A stretch of DNA of 64,000 nucleotides, taken from contig NZ_KV786277.1 in assembly GCF_001806875.1 (NCBI RefSeq), forward strand, positions 1 through 64,000, in the 5' to 3' direction. Below are positions 53,061 through 62,949 of the stretch, piece after piece (position 1 is the stretch's first letter; each line of letters opens with the position of its first letter). The position numbers were made by a program, and so were the translations under genes. Source of the stretch: Corynebacterium sp. HMSC29G08. Lineage in GTDB: Bacteria > Actinomycetota > Actinomycetes > Mycobacteriales > Mycobacteriaceae. A model generated the notes under the pieces. That model was not told where the DNA came from and did no database searches. It saw nothing but the letters and a program-made list of their open reading frames with translations.

Positions 53061-53834
53061 TCACACAGTGAATTCCGCTCCCGCTTCACCAAGCACAATC
53101 GGGCCATCAAATTGCGTCCGGGCAGCCTCCAGGGTGGCCTGCTTATCACTCCACGGCTGGATGTGCACCAACACCAGCTTCTTCACCCCGGCCTCACGCG
53201 CAATGCGGCCGGCTTCCTCACCGGACAAGTGCATGCCCTCCGGCTGTCCCTCAGCCGAAGGCCCCCAGGCAGCCTCACACAAAAATAGGTCCGCACCCTG
53301 AGCTGCTTTGACTAGCGACGCCGTATAGCCGCTATCACCCGAATACGTCAGCACCGCACCCGTGGCGTTGTCTTGGACACGCAACGCATGCGACTCTTCA
53401 GCGGGATGCTCCACCGCAAACGGCGTAATAGTCACGCCTTCGAAAGCGACCGCTTGGTGCTCCTGCCACACGCCAACATCAAACGTATCCGTGATGTCAG
53501 TTGGTTTATCCGGCCCATCGGCACCCAGTTGGCCAATAAAGTCCGCGGTAAAACTCGGCCCATACATCCGGTTCTTCCCCACCGCCGGGCGCTCCGGGTG
53601 GTAGCGACGCCACACCAACAACGACGCCGTGTCCGAACAATGATCCGCATGCAAGTGCGAAAACGTCACGTGCGCTGCCGACGGATCAAAGCCCAGGTTA
53701 CGAAGCCCAGCAAGCGCACCCGGTCCCAAATCCATCACTACGTCCGGGTTGCCCTCAGTGGACACCACGTACGAAGATCCGGGATTGCCCGGCGCGCCCA
53801 AGCTTCCAGAGCAACCGATGATGGTCAACTTCAT
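53061..53834 (-). CDS. MBL-fold metallohydrolase, RNase Z-like
   Basis: The 257-residue protein has a metallo-beta-lactamase fold: MKLTIIGCSGSLGAPGNPGS, the metal site FSHLHADHCSD near residue 60, and VLTYSGDSGYTASL and LVLVHIQPW later. It resembles the Rv1339 group located beside rph and murI, where the Mycobacterium protein has been linked to cyclic-nucleotide phosphodiesterase activity. The exact substrate here is uncertain. The ATG follows TACAGT by seven bases. Confidence 0.88.
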   Translation of the reverse strand: MKLTIIGCSGSLGAPGNPGSSYVVSTEGNPDVVMDLGPGALAGLRNLGFDPSAAHVTFSHLHADHCSDTASLLVWRRYHPERPAVGKNRMYGPSFTADFIGQLGADGPDKPTDITDTFDVGVWQEHQAVAFEGVTITPFAVEHPAEESHALRVQDNATGAVLTYSGDSGYTASLVKAAQGADLFLCEAAWGPSAEGQPEGMHLSGEEAGRIAREAGVKKLVLVHIQPWSDKQATLEAARTQFDGPIVLGEAGAEFTV

Positions 53835-53863
53835 GGATGACACTGTACTAGGTACGCATGCCT

Positions 53864-54709
53864 TCAGCGCTGCACGGCATGAATACGCGGGCCCAAAATA
53901 CGTTCCGCAAGGTGGTCGAATTTCTCCGGGTCGCCGGTGGACTCAAATACGCGAGTCGGTGCGGTAGCGCGGCCCTCTCCCATACCGGCTTCGGCGAGCA
54001 TGTCCTGCTCTGTCAGCACACGCAGCACGTCCTTAGATGTTTCCTCGGCAGAGCTGACCAGCGTCACGCCGTCTCCAATAGCCAGCTGAATCACGCCAGA
54101 CAGCAACGGGTAGTGCGTACACCCAAGCACAAGAGTGTCCACGCCGGCTGCCTGCAGCGGCTCAAGGTAGCCCTGCGCCACACCAAGGATCTGGCGGCCG
54201 GAGGTGATACCGCGCTCCACAAACTCGACAAATGCCGGACACGCCGCGGCCGTGACCTCTACCGACGGGTTGAGCGCGAACAGGTCCTGGTACACCCCGG
54301 AGGTAATCGTGGCCTGGGTGCCAATCACGCCGACCTTGCCGTTACGGGTAGTAGCCATAGCGCGACGCACCGCTGGCTGGATCACTTCCACGACGGGTAC
54401 GTTGTAGCGCTCCCGCGCGTCATGAAGAAAGGCAGCCGTGGCCGTGTTGCAGGCGATCACCAGCATCTTGCAGCCGCGTTCTACAAGCTCGTCGCTGATG
54501 CGCTGGGCGTGAGCACGCACATCTGCAAGCGGCTGCGGCCCGTAGGGGGCGTGCGCGGTATCGCCGATGTAAATCATGGACTCATGCGGCAACTGATCCA
54601 TCACCGCGCGCGCAACGGTGAGTCCGCCAACGCCGGAGTCAAAAATCCCAATCGGGGCTTGCGCATCCACAGTGCCCACAGTGTCCACAGCTTCTACCAC
54701 CGGATTCAC
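53864..54709 (-). CDS. murI: Glutamate racemase
   Basis: MurI makes D-glutamate for peptidoglycan. The 281-residue protein has [20 protein letters not shown] with the catalytic Asp, the first catalytic Cys in [11 protein letters not shown], and the second in [13 protein letters not shown] short N-terminal extension of about 18 residues precedes the domain. The GTG start directly abuts the rhomboid stop codon, so the two are translated together. Confidence 0.96.
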   Translation of the reverse strand: MNPVVEAVDTVGTVDAQAPIGIFDSGVGGLTVARAVMDQLPHESMIYIGDTAHAPYGPQPLADVRAHAQRISDELVERGCKMLVIACNTATAAFLHDARERYNVPVVEVIQPAVRRAMATTRNGKVGVIGTQATITSGVYQDLFALNPSVEVTAAACPAFVEFVERGITSGRQILGVAQGYLEPLQAAGVDTLVLGCTHYPLLSGVIQLAIGDGVTLVSSAEETSKDVLRVLTEQDMLAEAGMGEGRATAPTRVFESTGDPEKFDHLAERILGPRIHAVQR

Positions 54710-55579
54710 CTAACGCCTTTGGTTACCAAACGGGTTCTGCTGGTACGGCATCTGCACCGGTTGCTGGGCGTTTTTCAGTTGCTGCTTCTCCAGTTGCTTG
54801 CGCTGGCGCTTCATCACCAGTGCCGGCGGGTCATCAGAGGTGATGATCATCGCAGCAGCTGCACCACCAATCGCACCGAACAGGTGCGCCTGCCAGCTCA
54901 CGCCCGGGTTGCCGGGGAACATGCCCCACACCAAACCGGAGTACAGAAAACCAAGAATGACGCCCAATGCAATCTGCTGGCCGGAACGGTTAAAGAAGCC
55001 GCGCACAATCAGGTACGCCAGCCAGCCGTAGACAAGGCCGGATGCACCGACGTGGTTGGTGCCAATGCCGCCAAACAGCCACGTCCCAAGCCCACCGATA
55101 ATCACCACAAAAGCGGTGACCTCCCAGAACACACGTTTGCCGGAGTAGCCCACAAGGAACGCGAAAATCGCACCCGGCACGGTGTTGCCCAAAATGTGCT
55201 CCAGATTGCCGTGCAGCAGCGGGGAGGTGAAGATAAACGGCAGCGAAGGCACGTCCAACGGGTGAATACCCATATAGAGGAGGTTGCCGCCGAAGACGAT
55301 CGCGTTGATGATAAACACCACCCAGATGGACAGCACGTATAGCGCCGCAAAGCGCAGGCCTGTGCGGCGTTGCGCCTTGCGTTTGCTCATCGGCTGGTCG
55401 AACTGTGGCCCAGCCTGGCCGAACTGTGGCCCAGGCAGCCCAGGCTGCTGGCCCTGGTAGAAGGCAGGCATCTGGGTTTCGGGGTGGCTAAACGGCCGCT
55501 GGAACGGTTTGCCGTAGCCAGGTTGGCCGGTGGGTCCGTAGCCCCAGCCGGGCGGGGTGTGGTGCTGGTTGTGATTCAT
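54710..55579 (-). CDS. Rhomboid-family intramembrane serine protease
   Basis: The 289-residue protein has a Pro/Gly/Gln-rich cytoplasmic N-terminus of about 65 residues, then six membrane spans. The catalytic Ser is in VGASGLVYGWLAYLIVRGFF (near residue 180) and the catalytic His in SWQAHLFGAIGGA (near 230). LLHGNLEHILGNTVPGAIFA supplies the usual HxxxN. The Gln/Lys tail is cytoplasmic. It lies with murI, as in mycobacteria. Confidence 0.94.
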   Translation of the reverse strand: MNHNQHHTPPGWGYGPTGQPGYGKPFQRPFSHPETQMPAFYQGQQPGLPGPQFGQAGPQFDQPMSKRKAQRRTGLRFAALYVLSIWVVFIINAIVFGGNLLYMGIHPLDVPSLPFIFTSPLLHGNLEHILGNTVPGAIFAFLVGYSGKRVFWEVTAFVVIIGGLGTWLFGGIGTNHVGASGLVYGWLAYLIVRGFFNRSGQQIALGVILGFLYSGLVWGMFPGNPGVSWQAHLFGAIGGAAAAMIITSDDPPALVMKRQRKQLEKQQLKNAQQPVQMPYQQNPFGNQRR

Positions 55580-55590
55580 CGTGGGCCAGC

Positions 55591-56580
55591 TTAGCGGGCT
55601 ACCTCACGCCACGCCCGCACCCCATAGGCAGGCTCTGCGTGCATCACCGCGTTCACAATTGCGGTTTCCACACACGTCGCGGCAGCTTCACCAAGAGCCA
55701 TATGCTTCTCGACGTCCAATGCAACGCCCACTCCGGTGCCCACTCCAGCCCCCACATCATCGCCACCCACGGACACCGCAAACAACGTGTCTCCGTCTAG
55801 GGGTGAATGCGCCGGTCTCACGGCACGCGCGATGCCGTCATGGCCGGTCATGGCCAGCCTCTTCAGGTGCGCTTTGTCCAACGGCGCGTCTGTGGCAATC
55901 ACCCCGATAGTGGTGTTGAGCTTCGGCGTTGGACGTTTGAGCGCTGCAAACGCCTCGGGATCCACGGAGGGCTGTGCAGAGTCGGCGTAGAATAACCCGG
56001 TATGCGGATCGATCACGGAGCCAACCGGGTTGGCAACAATAAACGCGGCCACCGTGTACTCGCCAACTGTTTGCTGCGCAACGCCAAACCCGCCGCGCAA
56101 CACACCTGCGGTTGCGCCGCAGCCCGCACCTACACTGCCGGAAACCCAGCCACGGGCCAGCTCGCCCGGCTGGCTCTCCAAGGCAGCGCGCACAGCAGCC
56201 GCACCATCAGCAGCCACAGGACGGTGCACAGGATCGCCCACCACCAAATCAAAAATCACCGCCGCCGGCACGATAGGCACCACAGGGCCGTTAGGCACCT
56301 CATCACCAAACACCCGGAAACCCCGACCGTGCTCCTCCAGCTCCCGCATCGCCCCGTCTGCAGCGGCGAGGCCAAAGGCGGAACCGCCGCACAACAGGAT
56401 CGCGCCGACCTTCTCCACCGTGTTGTATGGCTCCAGCAGGTCAGTCTCACGCGTGCCCGGACCACCGCCTCGGACATCCACCGCTGCGCGCATACCTTCC
56501 GGGTCCACGGGGACAATCGCTGTCACACCCGTATCGCCTAAGGATTGATGGCCGATGGATAAGGGCAACGGAACGCTCAT
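55591..56580 (-). CDS. P1 family peptidase
   Basis: The 329-residue enzyme is an N-terminal-nucleophile (DmpA/NylC-type) hydrolase that matures by self-cleavage. The domain starts with SLGDTGVTAIVPVDPEGMRA. GAILLCGGSAFGLAAADGAM and GAGCGATAGVLRGGFGVAQQ are conserved, and LNTTIGVIATDAPLDKAHLKR holds the likely cleavage Thr. The substrate is unknown (aminopeptidase or amidase). The frame is open 60 codons further up into DUF2017; the start at 56580, 16 bases after that gene, was chosen. Confidence 0.88.
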   Translation of the reverse strand: MSVPLPLSIGHQSLGDTGVTAIVPVDPEGMRAAVDVRGGGPGTRETDLLEPYNTVEKVGAILLCGGSAFGLAAADGAMRELEEHGRGFRVFGDEVPNGPVVPIVPAAVIFDLVVGDPVHRPVAADGAAAVRAALESQPGELARGWVSGSVGAGCGATAGVLRGGFGVAQQTVGEYTVAAFIVANPVGSVIDPHTGLFYADSAQPSVDPEAFAALKRPTPKLNTTIGVIATDAPLDKAHLKRLAMTGHDGIARAVRPAHSPLDGDTLFAVSVGGDDVGAGVGTGVGVALDVEKHMALGEAAATCVETAIVNAVMHAEPAYGVRAWREVAR

Positions 56581-56596
56581 AAGCAACAAGCCCCAC

Positions 56597-57136
56597 TTAA
56601 TCCAACATTGCTTCCAGCAAGGAGTCCTGGCACACAGCCAACCAGTCCATGAGCAACTGACGGTTCTCCTGGGCCCGCTCCGTGCCCGACGTATCTTCAG
56701 ACACATACAGGCGCAGGTCATTGAGCGCAGCAACAAAACGCGGCGCGTCTTCCCCATCAATGGTCACCTCAACCCCACCAGTGGGGCCAAGCACCTCATT
56801 GACCACCTGCAGGTTCTCAAGCTTCGACTTAATAATGTCGTTTTCGTGCAGGCTGCGAAGCAGGCCGTTATCCCCGTCGAACTCCTGGTCCGCCTCCAGC
56901 TCAAAGTCTGGCAACAATCGCGCCAATCGCGGATCTTCCGGCGCCTCCGTATGGCCAGTGGAGACACCCATCATCTCCGCAAACTCATCCTTCGGAGCCG
57001 ACTGGGCTCGCCCGATCAACGCCTCAGCAACCGTAGCCGTCAGGTTGCCAATCAGCTCACGTTCAAGCGGATCAAAACGGGTTGTGAACTTCACGCCAGA
57101 GCGCAACAACCCTTTCTTCCTACGCCATGCCTCCAT
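56597..57136 (-). CDS. DUF2017 family protein
   Basis: The 179-residue protein matches DUF2017, an actinobacterial family of unknown function that regularly follows clpS. Visible patterns are FDPLERELIGNLTATVAEAL, RLARLLPDFELEADQEFDGD and LNDLRLYVSEDTSGTERAQE. It starts four bases after the clpS stop. Confidence 0.88.
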   Translation of the reverse strand: MEAWRRKKGLLRSGVKFTTRFDPLERELIGNLTATVAEALIGRAQSAPKDEFAEMMGVSTGHTEAPEDPRLARLLPDFELEADQEFDGDNGLLRSLHENDIIKSKLENLQVVNEVLGPTGGVEVTIDGEDAPRFVAALNDLRLYVSEDTSGTERAQENRQLLMDWLAVCQDSLLEAMLD

Positions 57137-57140
57137 GATC

Positions 57141-57488
57141 TCACCCCGCCTGCTGCATCGTTGCCCACAAACCGTGCGTGTGCAGCTTCTTCACATCGGT
57201 CTCTACCTTGTCCTTCTCACCCGAAGACACCACGGCCTTGCCCTCAGTGTGCACTTGCATCATCAGCTCGGTGGCACGTTTGCGGTCATAGCCCAACACA
57301 GTTTGGAACACGTAGGCCACGTAGCTCATCAAATTCACCGGGTCATCCCAGACGATGCACATCCACGGCAGGTTCTCGCTCGTGGTCACCTCAACCTCAA
57401 TCGCCTCATCAAGCTCGGGCGAAGCGAGCGGGGAGGATGCACGCACCGACTCTGAGTTCGTCGCATGGGAGTGTGTCATGGGTTTCAT
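57141..57488 (-). CDS. clpS: ATP-dependent Clp protease adaptor ClpS
   Basis: ClpS hands N-degron proteins to ClpC/ClpP. The 115-residue protein has the core [20 protein letters not shown], where WDDPVN is the adaptor signature, then [20 protein letters not shown] and the substrate-pocket region. The ATG was chosen because TACGCT lies eight bases upstream (leaderless). It starts a clpS-DUF2017-P1 peptidase run and is divergent from pncB. Confidence 0.95.
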   Translation of the reverse strand: MKPMTHSHATNSESVRASSPLASPELDEAIEVEVTTSENLPWMCIVWDDPVNLMSYVAYVFQTVLGYDRKRATELMMQVHTEGKAVVSSGEKDKVETDVKKLHTHGLWATMQQAG

Positions 57489-57589
57489 GGCTCCACAGCG
57501 TACCCCAGCGGTCACACAAACAACGCCGGAGCAACCAATGGCAACGCTGGACGCTCACCCTGCGCCAGCCGAGGGTAACCTTAAACACC

Positions 57590-58954
57590 ATGACCGAACA
57601 GACGCCGCAGCGTGTAAGCGATTACCGTAGCTCCACGTGCAATGAATCCACCGCGTTTCTAACAGACATGTATGAGCTGACCATGCTCGACGCCGCACTG
57701 CAAGACGGTACCGCCTTCCGCCAATGTGCGTTTGAGGTGTTCACCAGGAGGCTGCCGGCAGAGCGTCGCTACGGCGTGGTCGCTGGTACCGCGCGTGTGA
57801 TCGACGCGATCACCAGCTTCCGCTTCACAGAAGAACAGATCGCCTCAGCGCCTTTCCTTTCTGACGAAGCGAAGCAGTACCTGCGTGAATACACCTTCAC
57901 CGGCGATATCGACGGCTACCGTGAGGGCGATCTGTACTTCCCCTACTCCCCCATTCTGACGGTGCGCGGCACGTTTGCCGAGTGCGTCATTTTGGAAACC
58001 GTCATCTTGTCCATCTTCAACTCCGACTCTGCTGTTGCGTCTGCTGCTTCGCGTATGGTGTCTGCGGCGGACGGGAAGCCGATTATTGAGATGGGTTCGC
58101 GTCGCGCCCACGAATTGGCTGCAGTCAGCGCGGCACGTGCAACCTACATCGCTGGCTTTGACGCAACGTCCAATATGGAGGCCTCCCACCGCTACGGCAT
58201 CCCGGCATCCGGCACGGCTGCCCACGCGTGGACGCTGCTGCACGTGGATGAAAACGGCCAGCCGGACGAAAAGGCGGCGTTCCGGGCACAGATTGATGCC
58301 GCCGGTGTGGATACCACGCTGCTTGTAGATACCTTCGACATCACCCAGGGCGTGGAACATGCCCTTGAAGTGGCGGGTACCAACTTGGGTGCGGTGCGTA
58401 TTGACTCGGGCGATCTGGGCATCATGTCACGCCGCGTACGCAAGCAGCTGGATGAAGCAGGTGCGTTTAACACCCGCATTATCGTTTCGTCCGATCTGGA
58501 TGAGTTCACCATTGCCGGGCTTCGCAGTGACCCGGTTGATGGCTTTGGCGTTGGTACGTCTGTAGTCACTGGGTCCGGTGCGCCGACTGCTGGCTTGGTG
58601 TACAAGCTGGTGGAGGTTGAAGGCCACGCTGTGGCAAAGCGTTCCTCCGGCAAGCGCACCTACGGTGGCGCGAAGACTGCGCTGCGTGCCTACCGCGCCT
58701 CCGGCGTTGCTGTCGGCGAGGTGATCCTGCCTCTGGGTTCAGATGTTGAGCGCAAGCCAAATCTGGACTACCAGGAGCTTACGATGCCAATGATCCGCGG
58801 CGGCAAGGTGGTAGACGCAGATTTCAGTCTGGAGTCCGCGCGCTGCCTGCACGCCCAGGCGCGTACAACCCTGCCATGGGAAGGCCTGGCTCTTTCGCGT
58901 GGCGACGCAGCGATTCCCACCAAGTTTGTCGGCTTCCCGGAGCCAACCGAATAA
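57590..58954 (+). CDS. pncB: Nicotinate phosphoribosyltransferase
   Basis: PncB joins nicotinate to PRPP in NAD salvage. The 454-residue protein has STAFLTDMYELTMLDAALQD at the start, the catalytic histidine region around IEMGSRRAHELAAVSAARAT, TFDITQGVEHALEV, RIDSGDLGIMSRRVRKQLDE and FGVGTSVVTGSGAPTAGLVYK. The ATG lies eight bases after TAACCT, probably leaderless. A long upstream open frame antisense to clpS and DUF2017 is not coding. Confidence 0.95.
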   Translation: MTEQTPQRVSDYRSSTCNESTAFLTDMYELTMLDAALQDGTAFRQCAFEVFTRRLPAERRYGVVAGTARVIDAITSFRFTEEQIASAPFLSDEAKQYLREYTFTGDIDGYREGDLYFPYSPILTVRGTFAECVILETVILSIFNSDSAVASAASRMVSAADGKPIIEMGSRRAHELAAVSAARATYIAGFDATSNMEASHRYGIPASGTAAHAWTLLHVDENGQPDEKAAFRAQIDAAGVDTTLLVDTFDITQGVEHALEVAGTNLGAVRIDSGDLGIMSRRVRKQLDEAGAFNTRIIVSSDLDEFTIAGLRSDPVDGFGVGTSVVTGSGAPTAGLVYKLVEVEGHAVAKRSSGKRTYGGAKTALRAYRASGVAVGEVILPLGSDVERKPNLDYQELTMPMIRGGKVVDADFSLESARCLHAQARTTLPWEGLALSRGDAAIPTKFVGFPEPTE

Positions 58955-58956
58955 GC

Positions 58957-60933
58957 GTGGCTTCAGGCGAAAATACAAACGACCAGCCGCTGAGCCAAAC
59001 TACCGAAGACCTGCTTGCCGCGGCGGTGGACGCCATCGGTGGCGCCACCCGTGAGGGCCAGCTGGCCATGGCTCAAGCGGTGACCCGTGCGTTTGATACG
59101 CAGCGGCACTTGGCGGTGCAGGCCGGTACCGGCACGGGTAAGTCCTTGGCGTACCTGGTGCCCGCGTTTTTGCACGCCCAGCGCACCGGCAGCACCGTCG
59201 TGGTCTCAACCGCGACGATTGCGCTCCAGCGCCAGTTAGTGGAACGCGATCTGCCCAGGCTTGCAGATGCCTTGGAGCCGCTCATGGAGCGCCGCCCCAC
59301 TTTCGCCATTCTGAAAGGCAGAAACAACTACGCCTGCCTGCATAAACTCGCCCTTGATAGCGATGCACCGGAAGCACTTATTGAGGAGGACAACCTCTCA
59401 CGCATTGGCAAAGAGGTCAAGCGGGTGGCCGAGTGGGCACAGGAAACCGAGACCGGTGACCGCGATGATTTAAGCCCAGGTGTGAGCGATCTTGTGTGGC
59501 GCCAGGTGTCTGTCACCTCCGCAGAATGTCTGGGCGCAACCCGCTGCCCGCACGGGGAGTCATGCTTCGCGCAGCTTGCCCGCGAACAAGCCGGCAAGGT
59601 GGACGTGGTGGTGACCAACCACGCGATGCTGGCCATTGACGCGTTGTCTGAGGTCAACATCCTTCCCGAGCACTCGGCGGTAGTAATCGATGAGGCTCAC
59701 GAGCTCGACGGGCGGATCACTTCCGTTGCTACCAACGTCATCTCTGGTCGAGCCCTGACCTTGGCGGCGCGTCGCGCCGGCAAGCTCGGTGCGGACAAAG
59801 ATGTCCTCGAAGACGTGGTGGATGACGTCAACGCCGCTTTAGCCATTGAGGAGCCCGGGCGTTGGGAAACCATCACCCCACCGGCCCGCGCCGCATTTGA
59901 GGGCCTTTCACGCGCCCTGTCGCGCACGCGCATGGCCATCGGGGATGCCCCACCCGGCGAGTCCGAGAATGACCCTGAGAAGTTCGCTGAGCGAGGCAAC
60001 CTGAGAAACCACCTTGGGGAGCTCGAGGACGCCGTGGATCGCATCCTGTCCGTGTTTGATGAGGATGACCCCGCCAAGCACCGCGACGTGGTGTGGCTAA
60101 CCCGCAACGAGCGCGACGATGATGCTGTGTCGGTCGCGCCGCTGTCAGTGGCTCCTTTGTTGAGCACCTCGCTTTTCGACGCCACACCCGTCGTCCTCAC
60201 CTCCGCCACCTTGACCGTTGGCGGCAACTTCAACGCCATGGCGGCAGCGTGGGGGCTTCCCGAAGGCTCCTGGGACCACCTGGACGCTGGTACTCCGTTT
60301 AATCCGCGGAAGTCTGGCATCTTGTACACCGCCAAGCTCTTGCCAACGCCTGGCCGCGAGGGGCTTTCACCACAGACGTTAGATGAGATAGCTGAGCTGA
60401 TCACCGCAGCCGGTGGGCGCACACTCGCGCTGTTTTCCTCACGCAAGGCCGCTGAGCAAGCCGCCAAAGAGATGCGCAAGCGTTTACCCTTCGACATTTT
60501 CTTGCAAGGCGAGGACACCACCGGCGCATTGGTGGACAAGTTTGCCAAGTCCGAAAACTCGTGCCTGTTTGGCACGTTGACGTTGTGGCAAGGCGTGGAT
60601 GTGCCCGGATCTTCGTGCTCCTTGGTCCTCATTGACCGCATCCCCTTTCCTCGCCCCGACGACCCCCTACTGCAGGCTCGGGCCGCTGCTGCAGATGCCG
60701 CGGGCCGCAGCGGTTTCATGGAGGTCTCTGCAACGCACGCTGCGCTGTTGCTCGCCCAAGGCACAGGCCGACTATTGCGTTCCGTGCATGACAAGGGCGT
60801 TATCGCGGTGTTAGACAACCGCCTGGTGACGAAGCGCTACGGTGCATTCCTACGCAAGTCGTTGCTGCCCTACTGGGAGACCACAGACCCGGATGTGGTG
60901 CGCGGCGCGTTGCAGCGCCTCGTTGCCAGCTAG
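58957..60933 (+). CDS. dinG: ATP-dependent DNA helicase DinG-like
   Basis: The 658-residue superfamily 2 helicase has Walker A AGTGTGKSLAYLVPA near residue 55, the iron-sulfur cysteines (NYACLHKL, CLGATRCPHGESCF), the DEAH box VVIDEAHELDG near 245 and motif VI-like LAQGTGRLLRSVHDKGV near the end. It probably acts on stalled forks or R-loops. The GTG start is two bases after the pncB stop. Its TAG stop lies in a shared 8-base triplicated repeat. Confidence 0.92.
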   Translation: MASGENTNDQPLSQTTEDLLAAAVDAIGGATREGQLAMAQAVTRAFDTQRHLAVQAGTGTGKSLAYLVPAFLHAQRTGSTVVVSTATIALQRQLVERDLPRLADALEPLMERRPTFAILKGRNNYACLHKLALDSDAPEALIEEDNLSRIGKEVKRVAEWAQETETGDRDDLSPGVSDLVWRQVSVTSAECLGATRCPHGESCFAQLAREQAGKVDVVVTNHAMLAIDALSEVNILPEHSAVVIDEAHELDGRITSVATNVISGRALTLAARRAGKLGADKDVLEDVVDDVNAALAIEEPGRWETITPPARAAFEGLSRALSRTRMAIGDAPPGESENDPEKFAERGNLRNHLGELEDAVDRILSVFDEDDPAKHRDVVWLTRNERDDDAVSVAPLSVAPLLSTSLFDATPVVLTSATLTVGGNFNAMAAAWGLPEGSWDHLDAGTPFNPRKSGILYTAKLLPTPGREGLSPQTLDEIAELITAAGGRTLALFSSRKAAEQAAKEMRKRLPFDIFLQGEDTTGALVDKFAKSENSCLFGTLTLWQGVDVPGSSCSLVLIDRIPFPRPDDPLLQARAAAADAAGRSGFMEVSATHAALLLAQGTGRLLRSVHDKGVIAVLDNRLVTKRYGAFLRKSLLPYWETTDPDVVRGALQRLVAS

Positions 60934-60949
60934 CCAGCTAGCCAGCTAG
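60926..60949. repeat. 8-bp x3 stop-codon repeat between dinG and the PTH2 gene
   Basis: CCAGCTAG is repeated three times. Plus-strand TAG codons start at 60931, 60939 and 60947, one in each frame. Because CTAG is palindromic, minus-strand TAG codons also fall in all three frames, the first being the stop of the convergent gene. Confidence 0.92.
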
Positions 60950-61683
60950 CCAACCGGCGGTACCGCCACCACCGTGGTGGACCCCGGTGCAACTTCCGTA
61001 AACCCTGCGTCTTGCACCGGCACTGCACCCGGCGTGCTCAAGACTCGCGCAAACTCGGCGGCATCTACCTCACGCACGTTCAACGCAAAGTCCTGCTGCG
61101 ACCACACGTACGCCGCATCTTCCGGCAGCTGTGCCGCATAGAGCATCGCAGCGTGCCCAACTTGGGCCGTCGCCTTGCCCAAGGACATGTTAAGGGTGGA
61201 GTTGACGTAGATGGTGGGCACGTTGGCGTCGAAAAGCAAAAGCTCCGACTGCTCCAAATCAGTGCCTTTAATCTGCAACTTGGACACAACATGAGGCACG
61301 TCTGCAACGCTCGTCGGCACAAACGCCCGCACTGAACCCACCGTCACGCCGGGTAACTCCTGCACATCATCCCACGCTTTGCCACGAGCCCGCCGGGCTA
61401 CTTTCCGGATGCGGTGGTCATACCAACGTCCGAGCCCGTCACGCCAAAACCCTAGCTCTCCTGCCCTCGGATCCAAACACACGGCCACCGTTGCCTTCGC
61501 TGCATCTACCAGCAGCTGGTTACGCGAAGGCGGATCCACCTTGGGCAGCAAAATCACCAACTGCATCGCCTGGACAGTCGACGGATCACCCGGATCCTCA
61601 CTGCGCTGCCGGTAATCCGTGCGGGTCTCAGCTAACAGGCGATGTGCCGTAGCAAACGCCTCACTCGCCTGCGACACAGTCAC
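60946..61683 (-). CDS. PTH2-like peptidyl-tRNA hydrolase domain protein
   Basis: The 245-residue protein has a C-terminal domain with LNMSLGKATAQVGHAAMLYA, very like the GKxAAQxxHA core of PTH2-type peptidyl-tRNA hydrolases, and an N-terminal half with MQLVILLPKVDPPSRNQLLV that looks like a related strand-helix unit. Conservation of catalytic residues cannot be fully judged, so hydrolase activity is inferred. The GTG start overlaps the serB stop (GTGA). Confidence 0.78.
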   Translation of the reverse strand: MTVSQASEAFATAHRLLAETRTDYRQRSEDPGDPSTVQAMQLVILLPKVDPPSRNQLLVDAAKATVAVCLDPRAGELGFWRDGLGRWYDHRIRKVARRARGKAWDDVQELPGVTVGSVRAFVPTSVADVPHVVSKLQIKGTDLEQSELLLFDANVPTIYVNSTLNMSLGKATAQVGHAAMLYAAQLPEDAAYVWSQQDFALNVREVDAAEFARVLSTPGAVPVQDAGFTEVAPGSTTVVAVPPVG

Positions 61684-62933
61684 AGCTGCGGCGGCTGGGA
61701 ATCAACGCCGCTAGCTTCGTTGAAAGTGTCAATCTCTTCACGCGGGATACCCAGCATGTAGAGCACTTCATCCAAGAAGGGGTGGTTGACCGTAGCATCC
61801 GCAACTTCCTTCAGCGCAGGCTTCGCGTTAAACGCAATGCCAAGGCCCGCACGAGAGAGCATGGCAATATCGTTTGCACCGTCGCCCACAGCAACCGTCT
61901 GAGCCATCGTCAGCCCAGAATCTGCGGCAAAAATCTCAAGGAAGTTCGCCTTCGCCTCGCGGTCCACCACATCACCAATGACGCGGCCGGTCAGCTTGCC
62001 GTCCACAATCTCCAACGTGTTGGCGCGAACGTAATCCAACTCGAGCTCTTCAGCCAGATCCTCCAGGACCTGAATGAATCCACCGGAGACCACCGCAGTG
62101 CGATACCCCATAGAGTTCAACGTGCGGATTGTGGTGCGCGCGCCCGGCGTGAGTTGAATCTCTGCAGCCACCTCATCGATCACGGACGCATCCAGACCCG
62201 CCAGCGTTTTGACGCGCTCACGCAGCGACTCTTCAAAGTCAAGCTCTCCGCGCATGGCGCGCTCGGTCACCGCCGCTACCTCTTTTTCACGGCCGGCGTG
62301 CGCGGCGAGCATCTCAATAACCTCACCGGTAATCAACGTGGAGTCGCAGTCAAAGCACACCAGACGCTTCGCGCGGCGATGCAAACCCGCGTGCTCCATA
62401 GCCAAGTCAATCCCCTGCTTGGAGGAAAGCTCAGCCAAGGCCGTGCGAATCTTTTGACCATCGCCCGGGGTGTAATCCGGCACCGTGATGCGAAACTCCA
62501 GACCGGTCAGCGGATACTGCGCGATACCGCGGATCACATTGATGTTGGCACCGAAGGAAGCCAGGGCGGCGCCGAGACGCGAGACGTTCTCCGCTGTCAG
62601 CGGGTTCCCCAGCGCAACGACAACGTGGGTGGATTTCTCACGCGCCCCCTTCGCTACAGCCTCACCGGTTTCAATGGCGACCACTTGGCCGAAATCAAAC
62701 AGCGCACTGCGCAGATCCCGCTCAAGATCCGAGAGCACATCCGGGTTCATGCCCACAAGGGCAGCAAGGTGGAGGCGGCCGCGGAAGTTGGTTTGTTCCA
62801 CGTCCAACAACTGCACCTCGTGGCTGGCAAGTGCGGCGAAGAACTCCGCAGACACACCCGGCTTGTCTGGGCCAGAGGTGCTAATTACGGCCCTTTTCAG
62901 ACCTGGCTGTAGGGCAATCTCAAGTGGCTTCAT
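61680..62933 (-). CDS. serB: Phosphoserine phosphatase
   Basis: SerB releases serine from phosphoserine. The 417-residue protein carries two N-terminal ACT-like regulatory domains (RAVISTSGPDKPGVSAEFFA, and THVVVALGNPLTAENVSRLG) and a HAD phosphatase domain with the nucleophile motif VCFDCDSTLITGEVIEMLA near residue 195 and AVGDGANDIAMLSRAGLGIA near 350. This layout is normal for actinobacteria, where serine acts through the ACT domains. It lies downstream of ctaD, as in C. glutamicum. Confidence 0.96.
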   Translation of the reverse strand: MKPLEIALQPGLKRAVISTSGPDKPGVSAEFFAALASHEVQLLDVEQTNFRGRLHLAALVGMNPDVLSDLERDLRSALFDFGQVVAIETGEAVAKGAREKSTHVVVALGNPLTAENVSRLGAALASFGANINVIRGIAQYPLTGLEFRITVPDYTPGDGQKIRTALAELSSKQGIDLAMEHAGLHRRAKRLVCFDCDSTLITGEVIEMLAAHAGREKEVAAVTERAMRGELDFEESLRERVKTLAGLDASVIDEVAAEIQLTPGARTTIRTLNSMGYRTAVVSGGFIQVLEDLAEELELDYVRANTLEIVDGKLTGRVIGDVVDREAKANFLEIFAADSGLTMAQTVAVGDGANDIAMLSRAGLGIAFNAKPALKEVADATVNHPFLDEVLYMLGIPREEIDTFNEASGVDSQPPQL

Positions 62934-62949
62934 AGCGCGGACAGTAACA

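Noticed and set aside
55591-56760. 389-residue version of the P1 peptidase
   Set aside because: The extra 60 residues overlap the DUF2017 gene and are Cys/Trp/Arg-rich, unlike the family.
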